DNA from: Thauera butanivorans NBRC 103042
GTDB lineage: Bacteria > Pseudomonadota > Gammaproteobacteria > Burkholderiales > Rhodocyclaceae
Direction: 5' to 3'
DNA length: 62,449 nt
Assembly (NCBI RefSeq): GCF_001591165.1
Contig: NZ_BCUG01000038.1
Coordinates: 1 to 62,449, forward strand
Shown here: piece by piece, positions 15,555 to 24,076 of the stretch
Layout of the letters: every line of letters begins with the position of its first letter
Position numbering within the stretch: the stretch's first letter is position 1
Program-made: the position numbers and the translations under genes
Notes under the pieces: generated by a model
Database searches by the model: none
Seen by the model: the letters and a program-made list of their open reading frames with translations, nothing else
Told to the model about the DNA's origin: nothing

Positions 15555-16370
15555 TTAACGAATTCTTGCGGTTTCTTTCAGCGCCGCCAATACCGCCAGC
15601 CCGTCGCGCAAGGGGCGCGGCTCGTGTGTGCGGATGAAGTCAGCTCCACCTGCGGCGGCGGCAAGCTCTGCAGCGAGTGTCGCGGCCCCGACATCCCCCG
15701 GACCACGGCCTGTGAGCGCGCGCAGAAAGGATTTGCGCGAAACAGACAGAAGCACCGGCAAATCGAAGCGCAGCCGCAATTCATCGAACCGCGCCAGCAC
15801 CGAGAGCGAGGTTTCGGGAGCAGCCCCCAGAAAAAACCCCATGCCGGGATCAAGGACAAGGCGGTTGCGTTTGATACCGGCACCCGTCAGCGCCGCGATG
15901 CGCGCGTCAAAGAACGCCGCAATGTGATCCATGATGTCGCCAGCGGGTGCCTCGCGCCGATCTGCCTGCCCGTCTTGCACCGAATGCATAACGACGAGTT
16001 TGGCAGATGATTTCGCCAATTGCGGATAGAACGCAGCGTCTGGAAAACCGCGAATATCATTGAGATAGGCCACACCACGCGACAAGGCATAGGCTTGCGT
16101 CGCGGGTTGATAACTGTCGAGCGAGACGGGAATGCCATCTGCCTTGAGCGCGTCCAGCACCGGCGCGATACGCGCGATTTCTGTGTCGGACGAAACAGGC
16201 GCGGCGTCGGGATTGCTGGATGCCGGACCGAGGTCGATCACATCTGCCCCCTCGGCCATCAGCTTACGCGCCTGCGCAATGGCTGCGTCTGGCGCCAGAT
16301 ACCGGCCTCCATCGGAGAAACTGTCCGAGGTTATGTTGACGATGCCGAAAATGATGAGCGATTTATTCAT
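15555..16370 (-). CDS. sul2: Sulfonamide-resistant dihydropteroate synthase Sul2
   Basis: The 271-residue protein agrees with Sul2 along its whole length as I remember it, including the pterin-site NITSDSFSDGG near the N-terminus and the SVSRKSFLR anion-binding motif. It replaces the folate-pathway enzyme FolP in the presence of sulfonamides because it discriminates against the drug. It is intact and followed 86 bases later by truncated glmM. Upstream is AT-rich DNA (ATAATAATAATAAT), probably with its promoter. Confidence 0.98.
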   Translation of the reverse strand: MNKSLIIFGIVNITSDSFSDGGRYLAPDAAIAQARKLMAEGADVIDLGPASSNPDAAPVSSDTEIARIAPVLDALKADGIPVSLDSYQPATQAYALSRGVAYLNDIRGFPDAAFYPQLAKSSAKLVVMHSVQDGQADRREAPAGDIMDHIAAFFDARIAALTGAGIKRNRLVLDPGMGFFLGAAPETSLSVLARFDELRLRFDLPVLLSVSRKSFLRALTGRGPGDVGAATLAAELAAAAGGADFIRTHEPRPLRDGLAVLAALKETARIR

Positions 16371-16584
16371 GGGGGCTTCTATAATAATAATAATCGAGCA
16401 TGAGTCTCATACGGATGCTCGGGTCGAAAGGGAATCCCCAGGCGAGTAACCTGTTTGCGGTGATCCATTAGCTGCAGGAGCAGAAGAGCATACATCTGGA
16501 AGCAAAGCCAGGAAAGCGGCCTATGGAGCTGTGCGGCAGCGCTCAGTAGGCAATTTTTCAAAATATTGTTAAGCCTTTTCTGAG

Positions 16585-16678
16585 CATGGTATTTTTCATG
16601 GTATTACCAATTAGCAGGAAAATAAGCCATTGAATATAAAAGATAAAAATGTCTTGTTTACAATAGAGTGGGAGTAGA
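16585..16678. other. Right attachment site of the sul2 island (att3)
   Basis: CATGGTAT at 16585 and CATGGTAT at 16597 (12-bp period) are followed by 51 bases and CTTGTTTACAATAGAGTGGG, with the core ACA at 16660. The core reads Thr-Ile-Glu-Trp-Glu-stop (TAG). Distances are identical to att2. From the att1 core to this core is about 15.46 kb, which agrees with the size I recall for GIsul2. The stretch 16371-16584 holds only the sul2 promoter region and a GAGCAT/ATGCTC inverted repeat (16396-16420). Confidence 0.8.
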
Positions 16679-16822
16679 GGTTGAAAAATTATTCTTTTAA
16701 ATCAATATGTTGCAGTGTTGTGCAAAAATAATTCACTGCAATCCAATATTTTTAAGTTGTTGATTTGAAATAGTCTTTACTCAGTACCTCCTGCGCATCA
16801 GGTGCTGTCAGGTGATGAATTT

Positions 16823-16985
16823 GACGGTACGGCTGACGGTACGAATGAGCTCTTTGCGCTAGGCCGCATTGGGGCGAGATCTGGTTGTCATAGAAATACC
16901 GTCCGTGACGGTAGGCATTGATCCCAGAAGCTAGGTTTCATGCGGGTTCGCAGGCATCTGTACGCCTCTTGATTGGTGACGGTAT
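16823..16985. repeat. GACGGTA boxes before the truncated integrase
   Basis: GACGGTAC occurs at 16823 and 16835 (the same 12-bp period), GACGGTA at 16907 and GACGGTAT at 16978. These look like arm sites of the next integrase, with a motif different from CATGGTAT. No gene is seen in 16679-17015; the first half is AT-rich. Confidence 0.6.
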
Positions 16986-17015
16986 TTGGCCGTCTCGATC
17001 AGGAGAAAAATTTAG

Positions 17016-17394
17016 ATGCTCACAGACCTCGCCCTTCGGAACCTCAAACCTCGCGCGACCCTTTACAAAGTTGCTGACCGCAACGGCATGTACGCGGCCG
17101 TCTTGCCGACGGGCTCCATTTCCTTCAGGTACGACTACCGCATCAATGGCCGGCGTGAGACGCTGATCATCGGCCGCTATGGTTTTGGCGGCATCTCGCT
17201 CGCCGCGGCGCGAGAAAAGCTGCTGGATGCCAAGCAACTGGTGCGCGACGGCATTTCACCGGCCCTGCAGAAGCGACGAGAGAAAGCTCGCGATCCCGAA
17301 ACCAAGACTTTCAGTGACCATGCGACCCAGTGGCTTTATGGGGCCACCATGGCTGATTCGACGCGGTCGATGCGCAAGAGCGTGTTGGACCGGG
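17016..17394 (+). pseudogene. N-terminal remnant of a second P4-type integrase
   Basis: About 126 residues (MLTDLALRNLKPRATLYKV...MADSTRSMRKSVLDRD) align with the start of the integrase at 1522, covering the arm-binding domain and the beginning of the core-binding domain. The catalytic domain is gone because the frame runs into IS3-type transposase sequence. AGGAGAAAAAT precedes the ATG. It marks the left end of a third, now lost, element integrated in tandem. Confidence 0.85.
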
Positions 17395-17594
17395 ATAACG
17401 GCAGCACGCTCAAGGCCACCACGGTGCTCGCGATGTTCCACTGGCTGGGCGTCAAACCGTCGTACTCGCGTCCACGCGTCTCAGACGACAACGCCTTCGT
17501 CGAGTCGTTGTTCAAGACGGCCAAATACCGGCCAGAATTCCCGGCGCACGGTTTCGCCAACCTTGAAGCGGCCCGCGCCTGGGGGCACGCCTCG
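17395..17594 (+). mobile_element. IS3-family transposase (OrfB) fragment fused in frame
   Basis: The frame continues with DNGSTLKATTVLAMFHWLGVKPSYSRPRVSDDNAFVESLF-type residues: the second catalytic Asp region and the Glu of an IS3-family DDE transposase. It then loses similarity near 17590 and stops at 17648. Only about 65 residues of the catalytic core remain, so it is a recombination scar and the right border of the mobile stack. Confidence 0.8.
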
Positions 17595-17618
17595 AAAAGG
17601 CTTGACAGCGGAAATTTT

Positions 17619-20531
17619 TTAGGGCTGATCGGAGTTTATTGGCTCTAATACGGTGGCGTGGCAACCCGTAGGCGCCGCATATTGGTGGACGAGTTGAACG
17701 AAGGCGGCCTCGGGCAATGGTCGACCGAACAGGTATCCCTGGTAGGCATCGCAGCCGAGTTCTGCCAGAAAGGCACGCTGCTCCTCATTCTCCACGCCCT
17801 CTGCGATGGTCTCGAGGCCGAACGTTCGGGCCAACGCCAATATGGTTTCGATGATTGCTGCATCCGCGCTATTCTGCCCGGCTTGGTTTACGAAGGACCG
17901 ATCAATCTTGAGCTGATTGAGAGGCAATTGGCGTAGATAGCTCAGTGATGAGTATCCAGTGCCGAAATCGTCCAGGGAAAATGCGATTCCATGATCCTTC
18001 AGGACATGCATCTTGTGGATGGTGTCTTGGGTGTCGCCGATCAGCAGGCTCTCTGTTAGCTCGAGCTTGAGGCGATGCGGCGGTGCCTGTGTAGAGGCCA
18101 GGATGCCAAGTACCTGAGTGGTAAATTCCGGCTCCCGGAATTGGCGAGCACTGATGTTAACGGCCAGCGTCAAATCGGAGAGCACTGGATCCTCAGACCA
18201 CGCAACCAATCGCTGGCATGCGGTTTCCAGAGCCCAGTTGCCGAGCTCCACGATGAGATTGGACTGCTCGGCCACTGGGATGAAGATCGCAGGGCTGACG
18301 AGGCCTTTGTTGGGTCGGTGCCAGCGCAGCAGGGCTTCGGCACCAACGGCACGTCCGGTCGCGTCGACCTGGATCTGATAGTGCAGTTCGAGTTGTTGTT
18401 CTTCAACTGCCTGATGCAGGCAACTTGCCAGGCTGGCATAGTCAGCCGCGGTTTTTTGCATGGTCGGGTCGAAGAAGCGCAAGGTGTTGCGCCCGCTGGC
18501 TTTGGCTGCATACATCGCGAGTTCGGCATGTTTCAGAAGCTCTGCCGCATCGCCGTCCTGGCCATGAAATAGGGCAACCCCGATGCTGGATGTGCAGCGG
18601 TATATATCGCCGCCCACACGGTATGGCCCCTGGAGTCTTGCCAATAAGTTCTCGCCGATCGCGCGGGCATCGGCCTGTGCTGTCGCGAGCTTGGGGTCCA
18701 ATTGTGTCAGCAGGACTACGAACTCGTCTCCGCCCCATCGAAAAACGGCATTGGGTTCATGCACCTGGTTCCGCAGGCGTAGTGAGATCTCCTGCAGCAG
18801 CTGGTCACCGAGCTTATGCCCTTGAGATTCGTTCAGGAACTTGAAGTTGTCTAAATCGATCAGGAGGATCGCTCCGCAGTTATCCTGCTGGCTCGAGCGG
18901 GCGCAGGCCTTCTGCACCGAATCCAGCAGCAGGTGCCTGTTCGGCAACTGAGTCAGCGTGTCGTAATAGGCCAGGCGTTCGATTCGTTCTTCGGCCTGTT
19001 TGCGTTGTGTGATGTCGACGAACGCACCGACGTAATGGGTGATCTGTCCTTGCGGATCACGTACGGCGGTTATGGCGAGCCATGCGGGGTAAAGTTCGCC
19101 GTTCTTGCGGCGGTTCCAGATCTCGCCATTCCATTTGTCGGTTTTGACAATGGAACACCACAGGTCTTGATAGAAGGATTTGTTTTGCCTCCCGGACTTG
19201 AGGGTCCGGACCGGTTTGCCCTGGATTTCATGGAGTTCGTAACCGGTGATCGCGCTGAAAGCACGATTGACGCGGATGACGTTTGTCTCGGCATCGGTGA
19301 TGATGACTCCCTCCTGGGACTCGAAAGCCGTCGCCGCGACCCGCAAGTCGACCTCCGCCTGTCGCTGGGTCTCGGTTTTTTCGAGGAAGATATTGAACCA
19401 TCCAATCAGCTGATTGATCTCCCGCAGAGATTTCATCTGCGGCATGCGCCATCCATCACTGAGCCGGTTCGCTCGAAAGTTCTGAAATCCATCGGATAGG
19501 GCGCGAATTGGTCGAATTACTCGTTGGTCGAATAGCCAGCTGGGCCAGATCACCAGCAGCAAGGCAATGACCAGCAGAACGCTCCCAATACGGGTTATGT
19601 CCCGGAGGGGGGCGAACAACTCGTTCTCGGGCGTCAGGCTGACGATATGCCAGTTCCACTGAGGGAGCCAGCGGAAATTCATCAAGGTAGGATGATTCTC
19701 GAGCTGTATCGCGAATGTCCCCTCGGGGGCGCCGAGCAGGTCGATGATATCAGGAGAAACGGCAAGACTGATTAATTTGGAGTCGGGATAGTAAAGAACG
19801 TTTCCTGTATCGTCGACGACCATCAGTTTCGATCCGCGCACTGTTCTTGGCTCATTCAGGTCTCGAAACAGGGCCAGAGGATCATAGTTGACCAGCAGCA
19901 CCCCAAGTGGCTTCTGCAGCGCCCCGCTGGCATCGGTTTGCCACAGGGTCTGGCTGGCCACGATGACCTTGTGCTGATCTGAAGTAAGACTGATATTGCT
20001 ACGTATGCCGTGCCAGCGGATCTTGCCGTTCGCTTGTCTGGACTCCTGCATGAGCCGCTCAAGTTCTGCCTGGTCGATGTTGCTTGTATCCAGTGTGTCA
20101 CCGACACGATGATGTTGCCCGCTGTATGTGATCAGATCGATAGAGACCAGCCCTGCCAAGTTTCCGTAGCTATTCAGGATCGCACTGATCCGAGATTGGA
20201 TGGAGAGCTCGTCGTGGGTTCGAAAGCGAAAGCTTGGAATGCGGCTTGCCGTGCTCTGCTGGCCCACGGGTTCGTCAGCCGCATGGCTAAGCGCAATCTT
20301 GATCTCATCGATCGTGCTGATATTGCGCAACAGGTCCTCGATCCGGTCGAGTTGGTGCTTCAGGTAGGCTTCTCGGTCGGCCAGCAGGTCCATGCTGTGT
20401 TGAAGAGCCATCCCTGAAATGGTGCTTCGCACGATGCTGAATGTAAGGACTTGATACAGCAGAAACGGAGGGATGCAGAGGGCGAGAAGAAAGCCTATCA
20501 ATTTGACGGAAATGCTGTTCGGCAGCTTCAT
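17619..20531 (-). CDS. Membrane sensor with dCache, HAMP, PAS, GGDEF and EAL domains
   Basis: A 970-residue bifunctional cyclic-di-GMP protein. N-terminal membrane segment (about 8-35), periplasmic dCache-like sensor (about 40-310), second membrane segment (about 320-345), HAMP, PAS (about 405-515), GGDEF with an intact RWGGDEF, and EAL with intact EALLRW, DDFGTGYSSLSYL and AEGVEN motifs. Both catalytic domains look competent. It starts 9 bases after the periplasmic binding protein gene, so the pair is one operon and the binding protein is probably its ligand-sensing partner. Confidence 0.92.
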   Translation of the reverse strand: MKLPNSISVKLIGFLLALCIPPFLLYQVLTFSIVRSTISGMALQHSMDLLADREAYLKHQLDRIEDLLRNISTIDEIKIALSHAADEPVGQQSTASRIPSFRFRTHDELSIQSRISAILNSYGNLAGLVSIDLITYSGQHHRVGDTLDTSNIDQAELERLMQESRQANGKIRWHGIRSNISLTSDQHKVIVASQTLWQTDASGALQKPLGVLLVNYDPLALFRDLNEPRTVRGSKLMVVDDTGNVLYYPDSKLISLAVSPDIIDLLGAPEGTFAIQLENHPTLMNFRWLPQWNWHIVSLTPENELFAPLRDITRIGSVLLVIALLLVIWPSWLFDQRVIRPIRALSDGFQNFRANRLSDGWRMPQMKSLREINQLIGWFNIFLEKTETQRQAEVDLRVAATAFESQEGVIITDAETNVIRVNRAFSAITGYELHEIQGKPVRTLKSGRQNKSFYQDLWCSIVKTDKWNGEIWNRRKNGELYPAWLAITAVRDPQGQITHYVGAFVDITQRKQAEERIERLAYYDTLTQLPNRHLLLDSVQKACARSSQQDNCGAILLIDLDNFKFLNESQGHKLGDQLLQEISLRLRNQVHEPNAVFRWGGDEFVVLLTQLDPKLATAQADARAIGENLLARLQGPYRVGGDIYRCTSSIGVALFHGQDGDAAELLKHAELAMYAAKASGRNTLRFFDPTMQKTAADYASLASCLHQAVEEQQLELHYQIQVDATGRAVGAEALLRWHRPNKGLVSPAIFIPVAEQSNLIVELGNWALETACQRLVAWSEDPVLSDLTLAVNISARQFREPEFTTQVLGILASTQAPPHRLKLELTESLLIGDTQDTIHKMHVLKDHGIAFSLDDFGTGYSSLSYLRQLPLNQLKIDRSFVNQAGQNSADAAIIETILALARTFGLETIAEGVENEEQRAFLAELGCDAYQGYLFGRPLPEAAFVQLVHQYAAPTGCHATVLEPINSDQP

Positions 20532-20540
20532 CTCTTGATC

Positions 20541-21545
20541 TCATTCGCCATTCGCTTGAATCAACAGAACGGTATCGATCTCGACTCGCTGCGGGATGGC
20601 CTTGCCGGCCAACAGATCGATCGCGGCCTTTACGCTTTTATAGCCTTGCTCCATTGGCTGCTGGTCGACTGTGGCAACCATCTGGCCCTGCTCGAGCGCC
20701 TTCCGCGCTTCAGGAATGCCGTCGAAACCAGCAAGCTTGATGTGTGCGATGTTCCGGTCTGCAAGATACTTCATCGCACCAATGGCAATCACATCGCTGA
20801 TGCAGTAGATGGCCTGTATGCGGGGGTGCTCCCTGAGAAGGATGCCGGTGACCTCGTAGACTTCGTCGGGAGACCACGTATTCTTGCTGGCAACGAGCTT
20901 CATCCCGGCATCGACGAACGCCTGACGGGCACCGAGGGCACGCTGCCGTGTATTGAGAGCGTTCGAGTTGCCCTCAAGAAGAGCGACCTCTGACCCTGCA
21001 GGTATGGCAGAGGCTAGGGCACGGGCCGCTTGATAGGCTGCCTTGGTATTGTCAATGCCCACGAAAGGCGGCGCTCTTACGCCCTGTCGAGTCAGTGCGT
21101 CGGCATCTAGCGGCGTATCGGCGACGATTACGGGAATGCCCGCATTGTGAGCCATTGCAACACTGGGGGCCAATCGTTCGGAATCGGTAGGGATGAGTAC
21201 GATGGCGTCAGCTGTTCGATTGGAAACAATCTGCTCGATAAATTGAATCTGCTGATCGATTGCGGCCTCGGATCCAACCGATCTGACGAATAGCCCTGCG
21301 TTGGATTCGGCTTGAGCACGCCGTGCTCCCTGCTCCATCTCCAGAAAGTAAGGATTCGAGAATGATTTCAGCAGCAGTGCAATCCTCGGTGTTGCATCTT
21401 TCGGGGGGGCGTTTTCTTGCTGAGCCACATGAGCAGATTCGCCCGAAACCACGAGCGCATCGACCCGACGGGATTTTTCATCGGAGCATGCGGCAAGTGT
21501 GAACACAATAAATGCCGATAGGAGAAGATGCTGCAATGTTTGCAT
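20541..21545 (-). CDS. Sugar-binding periplasmic lipoprotein (RbsB/LuxP-like)
   Basis: A 334-residue periplasmic-binding-protein fold with lipobox LAAC (Cys20) and type-I binding-protein motifs (IALLLKSFSNPYFLEMEQGA, DAIVLIPTD, GIPVIVADTP). No ABC permease or ATPase is nearby. It is directly upstream of the GGDEF-EAL receptor. This suggests a role like LuxP with LuxQ, passing occupancy of a sugar or autoinducer to cyclic-di-GMP signalling. The ligand is unknown. Confidence 0.85.
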   Translation of the reverse strand: MQTLQHLLLSAFIVFTLAACSDEKSRRVDALVVSGESAHVAQQENAPPKDATPRIALLLKSFSNPYFLEMEQGARRAQAESNAGLFVRSVGSEAAIDQQIQFIEQIVSNRTADAIVLIPTDSERLAPSVAMAHNAGIPVIVADTPLDADALTRQGVRAPPFVGIDNTKAAYQAARALASAIPAGSEVALLEGNSNALNTRQRALGARQAFVDAGMKLVASKNTWSPDEVYEVTGILLREHPRIQAIYCISDVIAIGAMKYLADRNIAHIKLAGFDGIPEARKALEQGQMVATVDQQPMEQGYKSVKAAIDLLAGKAIPQRVEIDTVLLIQANGE

Positions 21546-21865
21546 TGATGTAAGCTCAGGTGGTGCGGCTCACAGATCGTGGTTGATTTTCCCAATATCG
21601 CCGCCAGGGTGTCGCTCAGAAAGATACGGTCGCGCGCTAGTGGAGACGATGTGTTTGAAGGAGGCAGTTCTTCGTCGAAGAAAATATTCCGGTATGTGTA
21701 TGGCGTGGATCGTTGTGTGGCTGGTCACTCTGGATGCATGCACAAAGTTTCCAGCCTGGAAAAGCTCGAGCATATTTCGATACTAATCGTATCCGATTAA
21801 TTTATCCAGAATCATGGCCCATTCTGGGAGATTGCGGCCCAGTATGGTTTCCGCGGGGGTGCAGA
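21546..21865. other. Stretch without a supported gene
   Basis: About 320 bases upstream of the binding-protein gene. Open frames exist on both strands but none has a recognisable family or ribosome site. It should contain the promoter of the PBP/GGDEF-EAL operon. Confidence 0.4.
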
Positions 21866-22042
21866 TCAAGCATTCCCCTGACACGGGCCCCGAGCCGGTG
21901 TTGTTTCAGGCGGCGTGCGGCAGGCTCTCTCCGGGCTGTTGAGGATGCCTGCCGGGAAGGCCTGATCGGGGTTTCTGCCTTGCGTCATTCGGCCCTGGTG
22001 AGGCCGTTCGTGGTTGTAGTGGTGCAGATACCTGCACCGGTT
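21866..22042 (-). mobile_element. C-terminal scrap of a DDE transposase
   Basis: The minus-strand frame reads RYLHHYNHERPHQGRMTQGRNPDQAF, the typical end of the integrase core of IS481/IS3-like transposases (HYNHERPHQ), and runs to a stop at 21866. Sequence upstream of about 22042 belongs to the integrase remnant on the other strand, so the transposase is truncated there. Confidence 0.7.
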
Positions 22043-22162
22043 CCGTGGGACACGACCGAAGCAGGGCGCAAGGCCAGCGACTTGACCGGTCATCGCACCG
22101 AGTCCGTGGTGTCGAAAGTGTATGACCGCAGGCGGATACGCAAAGCGCCCGCCGCGCGGTGA
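22043..22162 (+). pseudogene. C-terminal remnant of a tyrosine integrase next to tRNA-His
   Basis: The frame gives PWDTTEAGRKASDLTGHRT...VYDRRRIRKAPAAR-stop. The GH and VYDRR motifs are the last catalytic His and Tyr of phage-type integrases. Everything upstream has been replaced by the transposase scrap. It ends 68 bases from the tRNA-His 3' end, the usual position for an integrase using a tRNA attachment site, so a decayed prophage or island is likely. Confidence 0.7.
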
Positions 22163-22163
22163 T

Positions 22164-22180
22164 CTTACAAATTTTGTAAG
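22164..22180. repeat. 8-bp palindrome between integrase remnant and tRNA-His
   Basis: CTTACAAA-T-TTTGTAAG is a perfect inverted repeat starting 2 bases after the integrase remnant stop. It could be the remnant gene's terminator or an old recombinase site. Confidence 0.45.
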
Positions 22181-22230
22181 AAGCCGCAGACGACGGGCGC
22201 TGCTTTCGGGGCTAAACCCCTTTAAATACT

Positions 22231-22307
22231 TGGGGCGACATACCGGGATCGAACCGGTGACACCTGGAGCCACAATCCAGTGCTCTACCAACTGAGCTAA
22301 TGCCGCC
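22231..22307 (-). tRNA. tRNA-His (GTG)
   Basis: The minus strand folds as a cloverleaf. The anticodon stem CTGGA/TCCAG holds loop TTGTGGC with anticodon GTG, and the T-loop is GGTTCGATCC. The extra 5' G expected of histidine tRNAs pairs with C73, and CCA is encoded. It is last in the Pro-Arg-His order. Confidence 0.95.
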
Positions 22308-22321
22308 ACTAAAACCTGTCC

Positions 22322-22398
22322 TGGCCTGCCCGGCAGGGATCGAACCTGCAACCCCCAGCTTAGAAGGCTGGTGCTCTATCCAATTGAGCTACGGGCAG
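22322..22398 (-). tRNA. tRNA-Arg (TCT)
   Basis: Acceptor CTGCCCG/CGGGCAG, anticodon stem CCAGC/GCTGG with loop CTTCTAA (anticodon TCT), T-loop GGTTCGATCC and encoded CCA on the minus strand. It lies 14 bases from tRNA-His. Confidence 0.95.
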
Positions 22399-22425
22399 AG
22401 TCCCGCGGGCAATCGGGGTGTGAGC

Positions 22426-22502
22426 TGGTCGGGGTGGAGGGATTCGAACCCCCGACATCTTGCTCCCAAAGCAAGCGCGCTACCGGACTGCGCTACACCC
22501 CG
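22426..22502 (-). tRNA. tRNA-Pro (TGG)
   Basis: Acceptor CGGGGTG/CACCCCG, anticodon stem CTTGC/GCAAG with loop TTTGGGA (anticodon TGG), T-loop GGTTCGAATCC and encoded CCA. It is first in the minus-strand tRNA cluster. Confidence 0.95.
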
Positions 22503-22560
22503 AGAGCCGCGAACTATACAGAGGTCCCGCGATGCCGTCAAATATCTTTTGCGGAATTTT

Positions 22561-23832
22561 TCACGTTTCCCGCGCGCGCTGCCAGTTACGCACAACGCGT
22601 AGCATGTTGAGCAGCAGCCACCCGAATTCGATAAGCATCAGCAGCCCGGCAATACGTGCGACAGTGTCTGCGAACACGCCCAGCACGAGGGCGGCGAGTA
22701 CCGCGAGATGGAGCTTCAGCTGCTGCTTGACAGGGGTGTCGGGCAGCAGCTTCTTCATGTTCGGTGCGCGGATGCCGGCCTGGGTGAGGTGCAGCCAGGC
22801 AAGGAAAGGGACGATCTTGTACAGCATCGCGCTGATGGCGCCGGCGAAGCCGCCGTGCAGGATCAGCACGCCGGCGAGTACCGACCAGTGATCGGAATCG
22901 ACGACGAGATTGCCGCCCAGCGCGGCGATGCCGGCGAGCATCGCGAGCATCGCCGCGCGGAAGGCATGGAAGGGCGCATCCGGCGTGCTGCGGCGGGTGC
23001 GCGACTGCAACCTCAGAGTCTGCACCGAGAAGACGCCGGAGGCGAGCATCAACGCGATGCCGAGCACGATGCCGGTGCCCTCGGCATCGAAGCTGCGGGC
23101 CAGCGACCACGAGGCCAGGCCCGCCAGCACTGCGGGTGCCCACCAGCGGGTGAAGCGGGCCGGGTAGCTCGGCGTGATCTGGAACATCGGTACCACGACC
23201 CAGCTTGTCGCGGCCAGCAGGATGCCGCCCCAGCCCAGCCAGCCCCAGGCGGCATGCAGATCCACCGCCTGGGCCAACGGTATCGGCAAGGTCGCGCCGC
23301 GGCCGATGGCGAGTGCGAGCGCCAGCCCGAGCACCGCGGTCACTGCCAGGCCGGCCATGGCCAGGCGCAGATCTCGCGGGGCGTGGCTGGGGATCTTGAC
23401 CGATGGCGAGCGGATCAGGCCTGCCAGCGCGGCGATCAGGAAGATGCCGATGCCGCCGAGCAGCAGCATCGCACCGCCGATGATGGCGTCCGGGAGGCCG
23501 AAGGCGAGGCCGCCGGCGAGCCCGGCGGCGCCGAACGTGAGCAGTGCGTGGCTGCTGCTCGCGACGCCCAGCACTGCGGGGAAGCGGACGCCGGCAACCA
23601 CGGGCAGGATCTGTTGCAGTGCGCCGATCATCACCTGCAGCATGAAGCCGGCTGCCAGCAGGTGGACGGCAGCGAGCGCACCCGGCGTCCATCGCGAGCC
23701 GAGCACGCCGTCGCCGAACAGCAGCACGAGTCCGGCACACATGCCGAACAGTGGCGCCGTCAGGAAGAAGCGCAGCGGTGCCGACAACGGCGGTGTGTCT
23801 TCGTAGGCGAGCCCGGGATTGGCGCTGCTCAT
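22561..23832 (-). CDS. Multi-pass membrane protein, distantly like heme-copper oxidase subunit I
   Basis: A 423-residue protein with about twelve hydrophobic helices. His residues lie inside or at the ends of helices (AVHLLAAGFMLQVMIG, DLHAAWGWLGWGG, LILHGGFAGAISAMLYKIVP, LAWLHLTQAG), as in heme-binding NnrS or oxidase-subunit-I relatives. It is third in an operon after hemerythrin and DUF2249 genes, behind an FNR-like box, so a role in nitric oxide or oxygen handling is plausible. Family and activity are not certain. Confidence 0.6.
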   Translation of the reverse strand: MSSANPGLAYEDTPPLSAPLRFFLTAPLFGMCAGLVLLFGDGVLGSRWTPGALAAVHLLAAGFMLQVMIGALQQILPVVAGVRFPAVLGVASSSHALLTFGAAGLAGGLAFGLPDAIIGGAMLLLGGIGIFLIAALAGLIRSPSVKIPSHAPRDLRLAMAGLAVTAVLGLALALAIGRGATLPIPLAQAVDLHAAWGWLGWGGILLAATSWVVVPMFQITPSYPARFTRWWAPAVLAGLASWSLARSFDAEGTGIVLGIALMLASGVFSVQTLRLQSRTRRSTPDAPFHAFRAAMLAMLAGIAALGGNLVVDSDHWSVLAGVLILHGGFAGAISAMLYKIVPFLAWLHLTQAGIRAPNMKKLLPDTPVKQQLKLHLAVLAALVLGVFADTVARIAGLLMLIEFGWLLLNMLRVVRNWQRARET

Positions 23833-23863
23833 GGTCTGCTTGCAGTGTTGCGTGAGGGGGCCG

Positions 23864-24076
23864 TCATGGACGGCCGATCAGGATCTCCACGGCGCCGTCG
23901 TCGCGGATGTTCACCTCGTTGCGATAGCCGTCGCGGTCGAGCATGCGCAGCAGCGGATGCGGCATGCGATCGAGCAACAGCGTGAATTGCTGGCCGGGCT
24001 GCAACTCGGCCAGCGCTTCCATGGCGCGTTCGAAGGGTTCGGGAGGCTCGAGGCCGCGGGCGTCGACGATGGTCAT
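23864..24076 (-). CDS. DUF2249 domain protein
   Basis: A 70-residue protein with the SirA/TusA-like DUF2249 pattern (VDARGLEPPEPFERAMEAL near the start, LLDRMPHPLLRML in the middle). It overlaps the hemerythrin gene by ATGA and precedes the membrane protein. DUF2249 proteins often accompany hemerythrins and denitrification genes; their reaction is unknown. Confidence 0.85.
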   Translation of the reverse strand: MTIVDARGLEPPEPFERAMEALAELQPGQQFTLLLDRMPHPLLRMLDRDGYRNEVNIRDDGAVEILIGRP

